A stretch of 52,568 nt of DNA from Herbiconiux sp. (GCF_023264855.1 NZ_JAHFUW010000032.1:1-52568); one strand, 5' to 3'. Numbered from the stretch's first letter, positions 16,151-24,700 are shown. Notes: generated from the sequence alone by a model not told the origin. Translations and numbers: made by a program.

Positions 16151-16521
16151 CTGTGGACGCCGACTGGACCACGGGGGAGCCGCGGCTGTTCGCCCAGCGC
16201 TGCCCCGAAGGGCACGCCTGGTACCTGCCCCGCCTGCGCTGCCCCCGGTGCGCCGCCGTCGTGAGCACGTTCGAGCCGAGCGGATGCGGCATCGTGTTCG
16301 CGCAAACCAGCCTGCATCGCCGGGTCGCGGCATCCGGAGACCCGGCCGGCCCGAAAGCCAAGGAGGCGATCGGCATCGCGCTGGTCGATCTCGACGAAGG
16401 AGTACGGATGATGGTGCGGTGCGTTCCCGGAACCCCGGTCGGGGCACGGGTTCAGGTGTCGATCGAGTTCGACGAGGGCTCTCAGCGGCTGCTGCCGTTC
16501 TGCGCGGAGGTGACGGCATGA
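16147..16521 (+). CDS. DUF35 zinc-ribbon/OB-fold protein, partner of the thiolase-like protein
   Basis: 124 residues. The N-terminus has a rubredoxin-like zinc ribbon (RCPEGHAWYLPRLRCPRC); the first knuckle is C-x3-H instead of the usual C-x2-C. The rest forms the short beta-rich OB fold (GIALVDLDEGVRMMVRCVPG, GARVQVSIEFDEG). Such proteins bind CoA intermediates and form complexes with thiolase-superfamily subunits, as in archaeal HMG-CoA synthase/thiolase and steroid side-chain aldolases. It overlaps the genes on both sides by 4 nt (ATGA), so stoichiometric co-translation is expected. Confidence 0.85.
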   Translation: MTVDADWTTGEPRLFAQRCPEGHAWYLPRLRCPRCAAVVSTFEPSGCGIVFAQTSLHRRVAASGDPAGPKAKEAIGIALVDLDEGVRMMVRCVPGTPVGARVQVSIEFDEGSQRLLPFCAEVTA

Positions 16522-18680
16522 GCGGCGGCACCGGCAGCGGCCTGCGCTTCTTCCACGATCCCGCCTCGGTGGCGGTGATCGGCGCCTCCAGCGATCCGGA
16601 GAAGATCGGCGGGCGGCCCATCCGGTATATGCGCGAAAGCGGATATACCGGTGCGATCTATCCGATCAACCCGACGCGCCCCGAGATCCAGGGGCTGCCG
16701 GCCTACGCTTCGCTCGACGACCTGCCTCAGGTGCCCGAGGTCGCCATCATCGCCGTCTCCGGTGCGACGGCCGTGGCGCAGATCGTGCGCTGCGCCGAGC
16801 TGGGTGTGAAGGGCTGCGTGATCATGGCGTCCGGCTTCGGCGAGACCGGCGACGAGCAGGGGCTCGCCTGGCAGCGCGAGATGCTCGACGCCGCGGCCCG
16901 ATCCGGGATGCGTCTGATCGGTCCCAACTCGCAGGGCCTCGCGAACTTCGCCACCGGTGCCGTGCTGAGCTTCTCGACGCTGTTCACCGAGCAGCCGCCC
17001 GCCGACGGCGCGGTGGCCGTGGTGAGCCAGAGCGGGGCGATGTGCTCGATTCCTTACGGGCTGCTGCGCGAGGCCGGCATCGGTGTGCGCTACGCCCATG
17101 CGACGGGCAACGACATCGACGTGACGGCCGCCGAGCTCGCGGCCGAGGTGGTGGCCGACCCCGAGGTGAAGCTGCTGCTGCTCTACCTGGAGGACATCGC
17201 CGACCTCGACTCGCTCGGCGCCGTCGCACGCACGGCGCTTTCCCGGGGCGTACCCGTGGTGGCTCTCAAAGGCGGCCGCAGCGAGGCCGGACAGCGGGCC
17301 GCGGCCTCGCACACCGGAGCTCTCGCGACCGAAGACGCCGTGGTCGACGCCTTCCTCAGCAAGCACGGCATCTGGCGGGCACGCAGCACGCGCGACCTCG
17401 TGGCGGCGGCCGCGTTCTACCTGCGGCCGGGCGTTCCGCGGGGCGAGCGGCTGGCGATCGTGAGCAACTCCGGCGCCGTCTGCGTGCTGGCCGCCGACGC
17501 GGCCGCCGAGGAAGGTCTGCCGCTGGCGCCGCTCTCGGCCGGGACCCGCGCCGCCCTGACGGATGCTCTGCCCTCGTTCGCCTCGGTCGAGAACCCGGTC
17601 GACGTGACCGCCGCCCTGCTCACCGACAGCTCGCTGTTCGGCAAGGTGCTGCCGGTACTCGGCCGGGATGCCGCGGTCGACGCCTGCCTGGTGGGCATCC
17701 CGGTCGCCGGCCGTGGTTATGACGTCGAGCGTTTCGCCTCCGACGTGGCTGAGTTCGAGGTGTCGACCGCGGTGCCGGTCGTGATGGCCGTGCCGCAGAC
17801 ATCCGTGGCCCGCGTGTTCCGCGAGCGCGGGATCGTGGTGTTCGCCGATGAGGCCGAGGCCGTGCACGCGCTCGCCCAGTACCTGCGGCACCACACGCTC
17901 ATCGCCGAGGCCCGTGCCCGCCTGGACTCCGGATGCCTCGACCCGCGCCCGCGCGACCGCCGGTCCGAGGCCGGCCCCGGCCTTGCCCGCACCGCGCTCA
18001 ACGAGTCGCAGAGCCTGCGGCTGCTGGAGACCGTGGGCGTGCCGGCCGTCGAGCACGTGCTGGTGTCGCATCCGTCGGAGGTGACGGCCGCGCTGGCGGC
18101 GCTCGGGGTCGACCGCGTCGTGATCAAAGGATGCTCGTCCGAGGTCACCCACAAGTCGGAGCTGGGCCTCGTGCGCGTAGGCGTCCCGGCGGACGACGCC
18201 GCGGCTGTCGTGACCGAGATGATCGCCACGATGGCCCGCGAGGGCGTGGCCTCCGAGGGCGTGATCCTGGCCCGGATGGTGAAGGGCGAGCACGAGGGCA
18301 TGCTCGGGGCGCGCTTCGACCCGGTGTTCGGCCCGGTCGTGGTGATCGGCGCCGGCGGCATCCACGTGGAGGCGATGCCCGACGTGCAGCTGCTGCTGCC
18401 CCCGTTCTCGCGGGAGGACGCGCTCGGCGCCATCCGGCGCCTGCGTCTGGCAGCGGTTCTCGGCGGCGTGCGCGGCGCGCCCCCCGTCGACCTCGACGCC
18501 TGGGCCGACGCCGCGGTCGCCCTCGGCGCCGCGATGCTCGACCCCGCCCTGGGCCTCCTGGAGGTCGACCTCAATCCAATCATGCTGCTGCCCCTGAACG
18601 GCCCCGAGCACCCCGCACTCCGAGCGGTCGACGCCGTGGTGGTCCGCGCAGCTCCCGCCCCTGACCTCCCCTACCGCTGA
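16518..18680 (+). CDS. NDP-forming acyl-CoA synthetase (acetate-CoA ligase family), fused subunits
   Basis: 720 residues from ATG 16518, overlapping the DUF35 stop. Domain order: CoA-binding Rossmann domain (residues about 10-135; SVAVIGASSDPEKIGGRPIR), succinyl-CoA-ligase-like domains (about 150-450; VVSQSGAMCS, and the phospho-histidine motif ASHTGALATEDAVVDAF), and a C-terminal ATP-grasp domain (about 490-705; VVIKGCSSEVTHKSELGLV and FGPVVVIGAGG). It converts a carboxylate plus CoA and NTP to acyl-CoA, NDP and phosphate, or the reverse. Placed with a thiolase-like/DUF35 pair, it probably activates a pathway acid before carbon-carbon cleavage. Its stop codon lies in a large hairpin shared with the LysR gene. 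Confidence 0.9.
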   Translation: MSGGTGSGLRFFHDPASVAVIGASSDPEKIGGRPIRYMRESGYTGAIYPINPTRPEIQGLPAYASLDDLPQVPEVAIIAVSGATAVAQIVRCAELGVKGCVIMASGFGETGDEQGLAWQREMLDAAARSGMRLIGPNSQGLANFATGAVLSFSTLFTEQPPADGAVAVVSQSGAMCSIPYGLLREAGIGVRYAHATGNDIDVTAAELAAEVVADPEVKLLLLYLEDIADLDSLGAVARTALSRGVPVVALKGGRSEAGQRAAASHTGALATEDAVVDAFLSKHGIWRARSTRDLVAAAAFYLRPGVPRGERLAIVSNSGAVCVLAADAAAEEGLPLAPLSAGTRAALTDALPSFASVENPVDVTAALLTDSSLFGKVLPVLGRDAAVDACLVGIPVAGRGYDVERFASDVAEFEVSTAVPVVMAVPQTSVARVFRERGIVVFADEAEAVHALAQYLRHHTLIAEARARLDSGCLDPRPRDRRSEAGPGLARTALNESQSLRLLETVGVPAVEHVLVSHPSEVTAALAALGVDRVVIKGCSSEVTHKSELGLVRVGVPADDAAAVVTEMIATMAREGVASEGVILARMVKGEHEGMLGARFDPVFGPVVVIGAGGIHVEAMPDVQLLLPPFSREDALGAIRRLRLAAVLGGVRGAPPVDLDAWADAAVALGAAMLDPALGLLEVDLNPIMLLPLNGPEHPALRAVDAVVVRAAPAPDLPYR

Positions 18681-18733
18681 CTTGCGAGTTCTGGCTCCAC
18701 ATCAGGCAGATCAGAGCCAGAACTCGCAACTCA
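18678..18733. terminator. 16-bp perfect palindrome spanning both stop codons of convergent genes
   Basis: Arms TTGCGAGTTCTGGCTC (18682-18697) and GAGCCAGAACTCGCAA (18714-18729) are perfectly complementary with a 16-nt loop. After one mismatch (18681/18730) the two stop codons, TGA 18678-18680 and TCA 18731-18733 (TGA of LysR), also pair. Bidirectional terminator is the simplest reading. Confidence 0.7.
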
Positions 18734-19645
18734 ACGGGAGGGGTGCGAGTGCAGGGTGTCGTGGATCGCGGCGGTGACCGTGCGGCGCAGCCAGGCGTGG
18801 GCGAGGTCGGCGCCGAGACGGCGGTGCCAGGCGAGCACGACGGGAACCGGCGGGAGGTCGACGGGCAGGGCGAAGGCACGCAGCTCGGCCGCGCCGGCGC
18901 GGCCTCGGGAGACCGACGAGGGTACGACCACGACCGCATCCGCCGCCCGCACGATCTGCAGAGCCGCCCCGGTGGAGGCGACGGAGGCGATGACCCGTCG
19001 ACTCAGGCCGAGCGGTTCCAGCGCGTCGTCGACCCTGTCGCGCAGCCGCCCGCGGCGCGAGACCACGACGTGCAGAGCTGACGCGAAGGCCGCCAGGTCG
19101 ACGTGCTGCGGCACAGCGCTGCCGGATGCTCTGGCCAGCCCGAGGAGGTGGTCGTCGGCCACGTGCTCGTGAGCCACATCGGCGGGCCCGGCGGTGCTCG
19201 AACCGACCTCGAGGTCGATCGTGCCCCGGGCCAGATCGACGGTGTCGCCCGCCGATTCACCCAGGAAGCGGAACGATACCCCTGGTGCCACGCGGGCGGA
19301 CTCCGCCACCAGGGCGGGAGCGAGGGCCGCGGCGAGCGCATCGTGGCAGCGCACGGTGAAGGTGCGCTGCAGCGTTCCGAGGTCGAGGTCGCTCTCCGGC
19401 GTCAGCACGGCTTCACTGCGGAGCACCAGGGCGCGCACCTCCTCGCGCATCGACAGCGCTCGCGGAGTGGGGATCATCCGCCGGCCGGATCGCACCAGGA
19501 TCGCGTCGCCGGTGGCCCGCCGGATGCGGCCGAGGCTGCGGCTCATGGCCGGCTCCGAGAGGTGCAACCGCTCCGCCGCACCGCTGACGCTCTCCTCTTC
19601 GAGCAGGGCGTTGAGCGCGGTGAGGAGATTCAGATCCAGTTGCAT
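18731..19645 (-). CDS. LysR-family transcriptional regulator
   Basis: 304 residues from ATG 19645 (MQLDLNLLTALNALLEEESV). Residues 1-60 are the LysR winged helix: GAAERLHLSEPAMSRSLGRI is the recognition region. Residues about 90-295 form the effector domain (RTFTVRCHDALAAALAPALV; AADAVVVVPSSVSRGRAG). The gene is divergent from the IMPase-like/reductase-like operon and very likely controls it. Its own -10 (TAGAAT) is 7 nt from the ATG, indicating a leaderless mRNA, and an ATTC-N12-GAAT inverted repeat overlaps that -10. Effector unknown. Confidence 0.85.
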   Translation of the reverse strand: MQLDLNLLTALNALLEEESVSGAAERLHLSEPAMSRSLGRIRRATGDAILVRSGRRMIPTPRALSMREEVRALVLRSEAVLTPESDLDLGTLQRTFTVRCHDALAAALAPALVAESARVAPGVSFRFLGESAGDTVDLARGTIDLEVGSSTAGPADVAHEHVADDHLLGLARASGSAVPQHVDLAAFASALHVVVSRRGRLRDRVDDALEPLGLSRRVIASVASTGAALQIVRAADAVVVVPSSVSRGRAGAAELRAFALPVDLPPVPVVLAWHRRLGADLAHAWLRRTVTAAIHDTLHSHPSR

Positions 19646-19652
19646 GAGGGTA

Positions 19653-19672
19653 ATTCTACTGATGCGCGGAAT
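19653..19672. promoter_or_regulatory. Candidate LysR-binding inverted repeat and LysR -10 box
   Basis: ATTC (19653-19656) and GAAT (19669-19672) form an inverted repeat with 12-nt spacing in the divergent LysR/IMPase-like intergenic DNA. On the minus strand TAGAAT (19653-19658) is the LysR -10, 7 nt before its ATG. Site assignment rests on position and symmetry only. Confidence 0.35.
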
Positions 19673-19676
19673 GTCT

Positions 19677-19705
19677 TTGACGTTATTCGGGGGTGCTCTT
19701 AGCGT
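19677..19705 (+). promoter_or_regulatory. Sigma-A-type promoter of the IMPase-like operon
   Basis: TTGACG (19677-19682) and TAGCGT (19700-19705) are separated by 17 nt, a good housekeeping-type promoter reading toward the IMPase-like gene, with an untranslated leader of about 45 nt. Confidence 0.6.
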
Positions 19706-19755
19706 GGAATCACCGCCCGGAACGACCGGCGGCAGAACAGCGGGACAGGATGACC

Positions 19756-20568
19756 ATGAACGACAGGGTGCTCGCACCGGACACCGGCCGGATGCTCGAG
19801 GAGACGACGGCCGCCGTGCAGGCAGCGGGCCGGGTGCTGCTCGATCGATTCTCGCCGGCCCTGCGCGTGACTGACGCCCGATCGCTGCTCGCCGCGATCG
19901 AGGCCAACGACACCACCTCCCTGGCCGTGCTGCGACCGGCCCTCGAGCGCGTGCGGCCGGAGGCGCGCTGGGACGACGACGAGGAGGGTCGCGGCAGTCT
20001 CGGCCCGGGCGAGTGGTGGGTGGCGGATGCCGCCGAGGGCAACGTGAACCACATCCACGGGGCGAACGGCTGGGGGGTCACCGCCACCCTCGTGCGCGAC
20101 GCCCTGCCCGTGCTGACCGTGGTGCACCTGCCCGTCTCGGGGGAGACGTACACGGCTGTCGCAGGAGAAGGCGCCTTCCGGAACGGCGAGCGGCTGGCGG
20201 TGTCCGCCAAGACGGAGCTGCGGGCGGCGCTGGTCGGCACGGGGCAGGGGATGCCCGGGGAGGAGCCCGCGATCCGTCGGCGGATGAGCGCCTCCCTCGA
20301 CGCGATGCTCGACCGGGCCCTGCTGGTCTCCGCCGGGGTTCCGGCGACCCTGCAGATCCTGCCGGTCGCGGCCGGCCACGCCGACGCGTTCTGGCAGTAC
20401 GGGCAGATCCGCTCGGGGCTCGTCGCCGGCGCCCTGCTCGTGCGGGAGGCCGGCGGCGCCGTGCTCGACCTCGACGGCTCCCCCTGGACCCTGGCCGGTG
20501 AGGGGTTCGTCGCCTCCGCGCCGGGCCTGGCCGCGGAGGTCGTCGACGTGCTGTCGGCCATCCGCTGA
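19756..20568 (+). CDS. Inositol monophosphatase-like protein with altered metal-site motifs
   Basis: 270 residues from ATG 19756 (GGGACAGG upstream; ATG 19750 is an alternative). The overall pattern is of the Mg-dependent IMPase/FBPase-like superfamily, but the hallmark WVIDPLDGTTNFxHG reads WVADAAEGNVNHIHG, losing the DPxDGT metal/catalytic triad. The second motif, usually W-D-x-A(A/G)-G, reads QIRSGLVAGALLVREAGG without the Asp. The upstream acidic stretch WDDDEEGRG survives. Catalysis by the usual mechanism is doubtful, so it may bind rather than hydrolyse a phosphorylated ligand, or use other residues. It is followed 64 nt later by a reductase-like gene and is divergent from LysR. Confidence 0.7.
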   Translation: MNDRVLAPDTGRMLEETTAAVQAAGRVLLDRFSPALRVTDARSLLAAIEANDTTSLAVLRPALERVRPEARWDDDEEGRGSLGPGEWWVADAAEGNVNHIHGANGWGVTATLVRDALPVLTVVHLPVSGETYTAVAGEGAFRNGERLAVSAKTELRAALVGTGQGMPGEEPAIRRRMSASLDAMLDRALLVSAGVPATLQILPVAAGHADAFWQYGQIRSGLVAGALLVREAGGAVLDLDGSPWTLAGEGFVASAPGLAAEVVDVLSAIR

Positions 20569-20632
20569 CCGTCGGCGGCTCCCTACTGTTCCACCCGATC
20601 GACCTGAACACCCGACAACGAAAGACGACACC

Positions 20633-21271
20633 ATGACCAGCACCACCATCCTCGGCAATGGCCGCGTGGGATCCGCCCTCGCTGCTGCTCTGATCCGCAG
20701 CGGCCGCGAGGTCGTCGTCGGCGTGCGCGACCCCGAAGCCGCGCGCGCCGCGTCAGCGCATCCGGAGCTCACCTACCTCGACGTGGCGTCCGCCATCGAG
20801 CGCTCGCCCCTGATCGTGAACGCCACCCCGGGCGACACCAGCCTCGAGCGGCTCAGCGCCCTCGGCGACGCGCTCGCCGGCCGCGTGCTGCTCGACGTCT
20901 CCAACGCCACGACCCGGGGTGGCGACGGACTCCCGGGCGGCCTCGTGTACTTCGGCGCCGGCCTCGGCGAGCGCCTTCAGGCGGCGCTGCCGCAGACGCG
21001 GGTGGTGAAGTCGCTCAACACGATGCTCTTCTCGGCGATGACGGCGCCCGGAGCCCTCGGCTCGACGCCGACGGTCTTCCTGTCGGGCGACGACGAGGCC
21101 GCCAAGGCCGAGGTGCGCGGCGTGCTGCGCGACCTGGGCTGGCACGACGACTGGATGCTCGACCTGGGCGGCATCGAGACCTCCCGCGGCACCGAGGCGC
21201 TGGCTCTCCTCGTGCCCAGCCTGCTGGCCACCCTGGGTTTCGCCCCCTTCGCCTTCGCGATCGCCCGCTGA
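20633..21271 (+). CDS. NADPH-dependent F420 reductase-like / NAD(P)-binding oxidoreductase
   Basis: 212 residues from ATG 20633 (MTSTTILGNGRVGSALAAAL). The N-terminal Rossmann motif GNGRVGSALA and the stretch GREVVVGVRDPEAARA (Arg residues suiting an NADP phosphate) place it with the F420-dependent NADP reductase/KARI-like group. The middle has LIVNATPGD and RVLLDVSNATT, and the end GGIETSRGTEAL is also typical. The in-frame sequence before 20633 is an unlikely Arg/Pro-rich extension, so the ATG is preferred. It probably reduces or oxidises a small metabolite; cofactor F420 use is possible because a LLM oxidoreductase occurs in the same window, but this is not shown. Confidence 0.7.
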   Translation: MTSTTILGNGRVGSALAAALIRSGREVVVGVRDPEAARAASAHPELTYLDVASAIERSPLIVNATPGDTSLERLSALGDALAGRVLLDVSNATTRGGDGLPGGLVYFGAGLGERLQAALPQTRVVKSLNTMLFSAMTAPGALGSTPTVFLSGDDEAAKAEVRGVLRDLGWHDDWMLDLGGIETSRGTEALALLVPSLLATLGFAPFAFAIAR

Positions 21272-21283
21272 GGCGCGGGCGGG

Positions 21284-22045
21284 CTACACGATCGTCCAGC
21301 CTCCGTCGATGACGTAGGCGGCGCCGTGCACGAAGTCGGACTCGGGGCCCGCGAGGAACAGCGCGAGATTCGCGATCTCCTCGGGCTGCGCGTGACGGCC
21401 GGCGGGGACGGCGTTGATCGACTCGATCACCGCGGCCTCACCATCTTCGAGGATCTTCTTGGTCATCGCCGTCTCCACCGCGCCGGGGCAGATCGCGTTC
21501 ACGCGCACGCCCTGCAGGCCGTAGTCGGCGGCGAGCTGCTTGGTGAGCCCCACCACGCCGTGCTTGGCCGAGGTGTAGGCGGTTCCGCCGCCGCGCGCCA
21601 CGAAGCCGGCGATCGACGCCATGTTCACGATCGTGCCGCCGCCTCCTTCGAGCATCGTCGGCAGCGCCGCCTTCGTCACCAGGAAGACGCCCTTGAGGTC
21701 GACGCCGATGATCCGGTCCCAGAGCTCTTCGCTGGTGTCGAGGATGGGCGCGTAGCCGTCGAGGATGCCCGCGATGTTCGCCAGCACGTCCACCCCGCCG
21801 AGCGCCGCCACGCTCTGCTCGATCGCCGCGGTCACCGAGGCGCTGTTCGAGACGTCGACCTGCACGGCGTGCGCCGATCCGCCCGCCTCGCGGATCGACG
21901 CGGCCGTGGCCTCCGCCGCCGCCGGATCGAGGTCGAGCGCGGCCACCGCCGCCCCCTCGGCTGCGAACCGCTGCGCGATTGCGCGGCCCATGCCCGAGCC
22001 GGCTCCGGTGACGACGGCTTTGCGTGCGTCGAGTTTTCCTGTCAT
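21284..22045 (-). CDS. SDR family oxidoreductase
   Basis: 253 residues, the standard length for a classical SDR. Motifs: VVTGAGSGMGRAIAQRFA, Asp after strand 2 in AALDLDPAAA (NAD preference), NIAG in place of NNAG, IVNMASIAG with the catalytic Ser, YTSAKHG, and the C-terminal YVIDGGWTIV. It is the last gene of the ADH-ALDH-SDR operon on this strand, 45 nt after the ALDH stop. In a ring-opening pathway it could oxidise the starting alcohol to the ketone used by the BVMO. That is inferred from neighbours, not visible in the protein. Only 12 nt separate its stop from the convergent reductase gene. Confidence 0.85.
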   Translation of the reverse strand: MTGKLDARKAVVTGAGSGMGRAIAQRFAAEGAAVAALDLDPAAAEATAASIREAGGSAHAVQVDVSNSASVTAAIEQSVAALGGVDVLANIAGILDGYAPILDTSEELWDRIIGVDLKGVFLVTKAALPTMLEGGGGTIVNMASIAGFVARGGGTAYTSAKHGVVGLTKQLAADYGLQGVRVNAICPGAVETAMTKKILEDGEAAVIESINAVPAGRHAQPEEIANLALFLAGPESDFVHGAAYVIDGGWTIV

Positions 22046-22090
22046 CTGTCGTGCTCTCCTTGCGTCGTTGCGAATGAATGGGGACGACGG

Positions 22091-23551
22091 CTACGGCCGG
22101 GTCAGCCCCGCCAGCGAGATGTACTTCGTGTCCATGTACTCCTCCATGCCCCAGTGGCCGCCCTCGCGGCCGATGCCGCTCTCCTTCACGCCGCCGAACG
22201 GCGCCTGCACGGCCGAGATGGTGCCGTCGTTCGCGCCGACGGTGCCGTACTGCAGCGCCTCGGAGACGCGCACCACGCGGTTCACGTCGCGGGTGAAGAA
22301 GTAGGCGGCGAGCCCGTACGGGGAGTTGTTCGCGCGGCGCACGACCTCCTCCTCGGTGTCGAACTCGAAGATCGGGGCCACCGGGCCGAAGGTCTCGTCG
22401 CGGGCGACGAGCATGTCGTCGGTCACCCCGGTGAGCACGGTCGGCTCGTAGAAGTGCCCGTTCGCCAGCGACTCGTGGGTGGGCCGCTTGCCGCCGGTGG
22501 CGACCGAGGCCCCGGATGCCACGGCATCCGCCACGTGCGCCTCCACCTTCTGCACGGCCGCGTCTTCGATCAGCGGGCCCACCTCGACGCCCTCCTCGGA
22601 GCCCAGCCCGATCGGCATCGCCGACAGGCGCTCCACCAGGCGGCGGGTGAACTCGGGCGCGATGCCGCGCTGAACGAAGATGCGGTTGGCCGACACACAC
22701 GTCTGCCCCATGTTGCGCATCTTCACGGCCACCAGCTGCTCGAGCGCGTGGTCGACGTCGGCGTCGTCGAACACGATGAACGGCGCGTGGCCGCCGAGCT
22801 CGAGCGAGAGCCGCTTCATGGTGGCGGCGCCCTCGCGCATCAGGATCTTGCCCACCTCGGTCGATCCGGTGAACGAGAGCACCCGCACCCGGCTGTCGGC
22901 CATGATCGTGGGGCTCACCCGCGAGGCCTTCGACGAGGTGACGACCTGCAGCACACCGGCCGGCAGTCCCGCCTCGGCGAAGAATCGGCCGATCTCCAGC
23001 GCCGAGATCGGCGTGAGGGCAGCGGGCTTCACCACCATCGAGCAGCCGGCGGCCAGGGCGGCACCGAGCTTGCGCAGGATCTGCAGCGAGGGGAAGTTCC
23101 ACGGCGTGATCGCCACACTCACCCCGGCGGCCTGGCGGATGGCGGTGATCCGCTTGTCCGGACCGGTCGAGGGCACGGTCGTGCCGTAGGTGCGGCGGCC
23201 CTCCTCGGCGAACCACTCGAGGAAGTCGAGGCCGTAGTTCAGCTCGCCGATCGACTGCGCGACGGGCTTGCCGTGTTCGGCGGTCATCACCTCGGCCAGC
23301 CGCTGGATGTCGGCTCGGGCGATCTCGGCGGCCCGGCGGATGATCTTCGAACGCTCCAGCGCAGGCAGCGCGGCCCAGGCCGGCTGCGCGGCCTCGGCGC
23401 CGTCGATCGCGCGGGTCATGTCGTCGGCGTTCGCGTCGGCGACCCGGGCGATCTCGAGGCCGGTGGCCGGGTCGAGCACCGGGAAGGTCTCGCCCGCGGC
23501 CGCATCCTGCCAGGTGCCGTCGATGAACAGTTTGGTGAGGTAGTCGGTCAT
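22091..23551 (-). CDS. NAD(P)-dependent aldehyde dehydrogenase (succinate-semialdehyde dehydrogenase-like)
   Basis: 486 residues, the usual length. The active site is complete: VAITPWNFPSLQILRK (Asn holding the oxyanion), LELGGHAPFIVF (general-base Glu), and GQTCVSANR (nucleophilic Cys). EVGPLIEDAAVQKVEAHV and FGGVKESGIGREGG are typical of the GabD/semialdehyde dehydrogenase branch. It oxidises an aldehyde (semialdehyde) to an acid. It lies between the zinc alcohol dehydrogenase and an SDR, all on one strand, consistent with sequential alcohol to aldehyde to acid oxidation. Confidence 0.9.
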   Translation of the reverse strand: MTDYLTKLFIDGTWQDAAAGETFPVLDPATGLEIARVADANADDMTRAIDGAEAAQPAWAALPALERSKIIRRAAEIARADIQRLAEVMTAEHGKPVAQSIGELNYGLDFLEWFAEEGRRTYGTTVPSTGPDKRITAIRQAAGVSVAITPWNFPSLQILRKLGAALAAGCSMVVKPAALTPISALEIGRFFAEAGLPAGVLQVVTSSKASRVSPTIMADSRVRVLSFTGSTEVGKILMREGAATMKRLSLELGGHAPFIVFDDADVDHALEQLVAVKMRNMGQTCVSANRIFVQRGIAPEFTRRLVERLSAMPIGLGSEEGVEVGPLIEDAAVQKVEAHVADAVASGASVATGGKRPTHESLANGHFYEPTVLTGVTDDMLVARDETFGPVAPIFEFDTEEEVVRRANNSPYGLAAYFFTRDVNRVVRVSEALQYGTVGANDGTISAVQAPFGGVKESGIGREGGHWGMEEYMDTKYISLAGLTRP

Positions 23552-23611
23552 CCGGAGCTCTGCTCTCTGTCTAAGGGGAACGTAGGAAGGGGGAACGGAT
23601 CGCCTGGCGGC

Positions 23612-24700
23612 TCAGAACACGATCGAGGCGCGCGCCACGCTGCGCGACTCGCCGGCCGCGATCGCCGCGCCGATGTCGTCGAACGGATGAGCGTCGGCCG
23701 TGAGCGCCTCGAACGGGTACCGGTGCTGCGTGCGCACCAAGAAGTCCAGCGCCCGGTTCAGGTACCAGGGGTCGTACCGCAGCACGCCGTGGATGTTCAG
23801 GCTCTTGCGGGTGATCACGCCGGGAGAGAGCGACACCTCGAAGGCCTCGCCCACGTTGAGGTTGCCCACCGAAAGGATCTCGCCGCCGGTGCGCGCGAGG
23901 CCCACGGCCTCGGTGAAGGCGGGGGCGAATCCGGTGACCTCGAGCACGACGTCGGCGCCCTGCCCGCCGGTGAGCTCTTGAACGCGCGCGATCCGCTCGT
24001 CGCTGGTGGTGTACTCGCCGAGGTCGACCACCTCGTCGGCACCGAACCGGGTGGCGAGGGCGATGCGCTCGGGCACGCCGTCGACCACGATCACGCGGGC
24101 GCCGCGCTCCTTGGCCACGGCGACGGCGTAGAGGCCGAGTCCGCCGGCGCCCTGCACCACGAGGGTGCCGCCCGCGCCCAGGCGGGTGCGGTCCAGCGCG
24201 AAGATCATCTGGGCCAGACCGCAGTTGGCGCCGGCGACGATCTGGTCGTCGAGCTCGTCGGGCACGGTGAAGAAGTACTGGTCTTCGTTCACGTAGTAGT
24301 GGGTGCTGAAGCCGCCGGTGAAGTGCGGGGCGCGATCGGGGTTCTTCGACCACTCCCGCAGCGAGTTCTGGCACATGCCGAAGTCGCCGCGCAGGCACGC
24401 GGGGCAGCGCCGGCAGGTGACGTAGTAGACCGGAACGACCCGGTCGCCGATCGCCACGGGGCGGCCGGCGTTGTCGTGCGTGACGCCGTCACCGAGGGCC
24501 GTCACCTCGCCCACGAACTCGTGGCCGAGCACGGCTTCCCGCAGGGCGGGGGAGTCGCCGTGGTACTGGTGCAGGTCGCTGCCGCACACGTTCGCCCGGC
24601 GCACCTTCAGCACCAGCGCGCCGGCGGCCGGATCCGGAACCTCGTACTCCTTGACCTCGAACTGCCTGGGCCCGACGACGGCGGTCACTCTGCCTTGCAC
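23612..24700 (-). CDS. Zinc-dependent alcohol dehydrogenase (MDR family)
   Basis: 362 residues. GTG 24700 is chosen because GGAG lies 6 nt upstream; open sequence further upstream overlaps the divergent MBL gene and is not coding. Catalytic zinc ligands are in ANVCGSDLH and GHEFVG, and the structural zinc loop is CRRCPACLRGDFGMC. The cofactor fold GAGGLGLYAVAVAKERGA is followed by VIVVDG (Asp, NAD preference). It oxidises an alcohol to an aldehyde or ketone. It is the first gene of an operon with ALDH and SDR, and a palindromic site (24767-24785) lies in its promoter region, shared with the MBL-fold hydrolase. Confidence 0.88.
   Translation of the reverse strand: MQGRVTAVVGPRQFEVKEYEVPDPAAGALVLKVRRANVCGSDLHQYHGDSPALREAVLGHEFVGEVTALGDGVTHDNAGRPVAIGDRVVPVYYVTCRRCPACLRGDFGMCQNSLREWSKNPDRAPHFTGGFSTHYYVNEDQYFFTVPDELDDQIVAGANCGLAQMIFALDRTRLGAGGTLVVQGAGGLGLYAVAVAKERGARVIVVDGVPERIALATRFGADEVVDLGEYTTSDERIARVQELTGGQGADVVLEVTGFAPAFTEAVGLARTGGEILSVGNLNVGEAFEVSLSPGVITRKSLNIHGVLRYDPWYLNRALDFLVRTQHRYPFEALTADAHPFDDIGAAIAAGESRSVARASIVF

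Noticed and set aside
16074-16517. In-frame N-terminal extension of the acyl-CoA synthetase
   Set aside because: It overlaps the DUF35 gene entirely and translates to an Arg/Pro-rich sequence; ATG 16518 gives the normal CoA-binding start.
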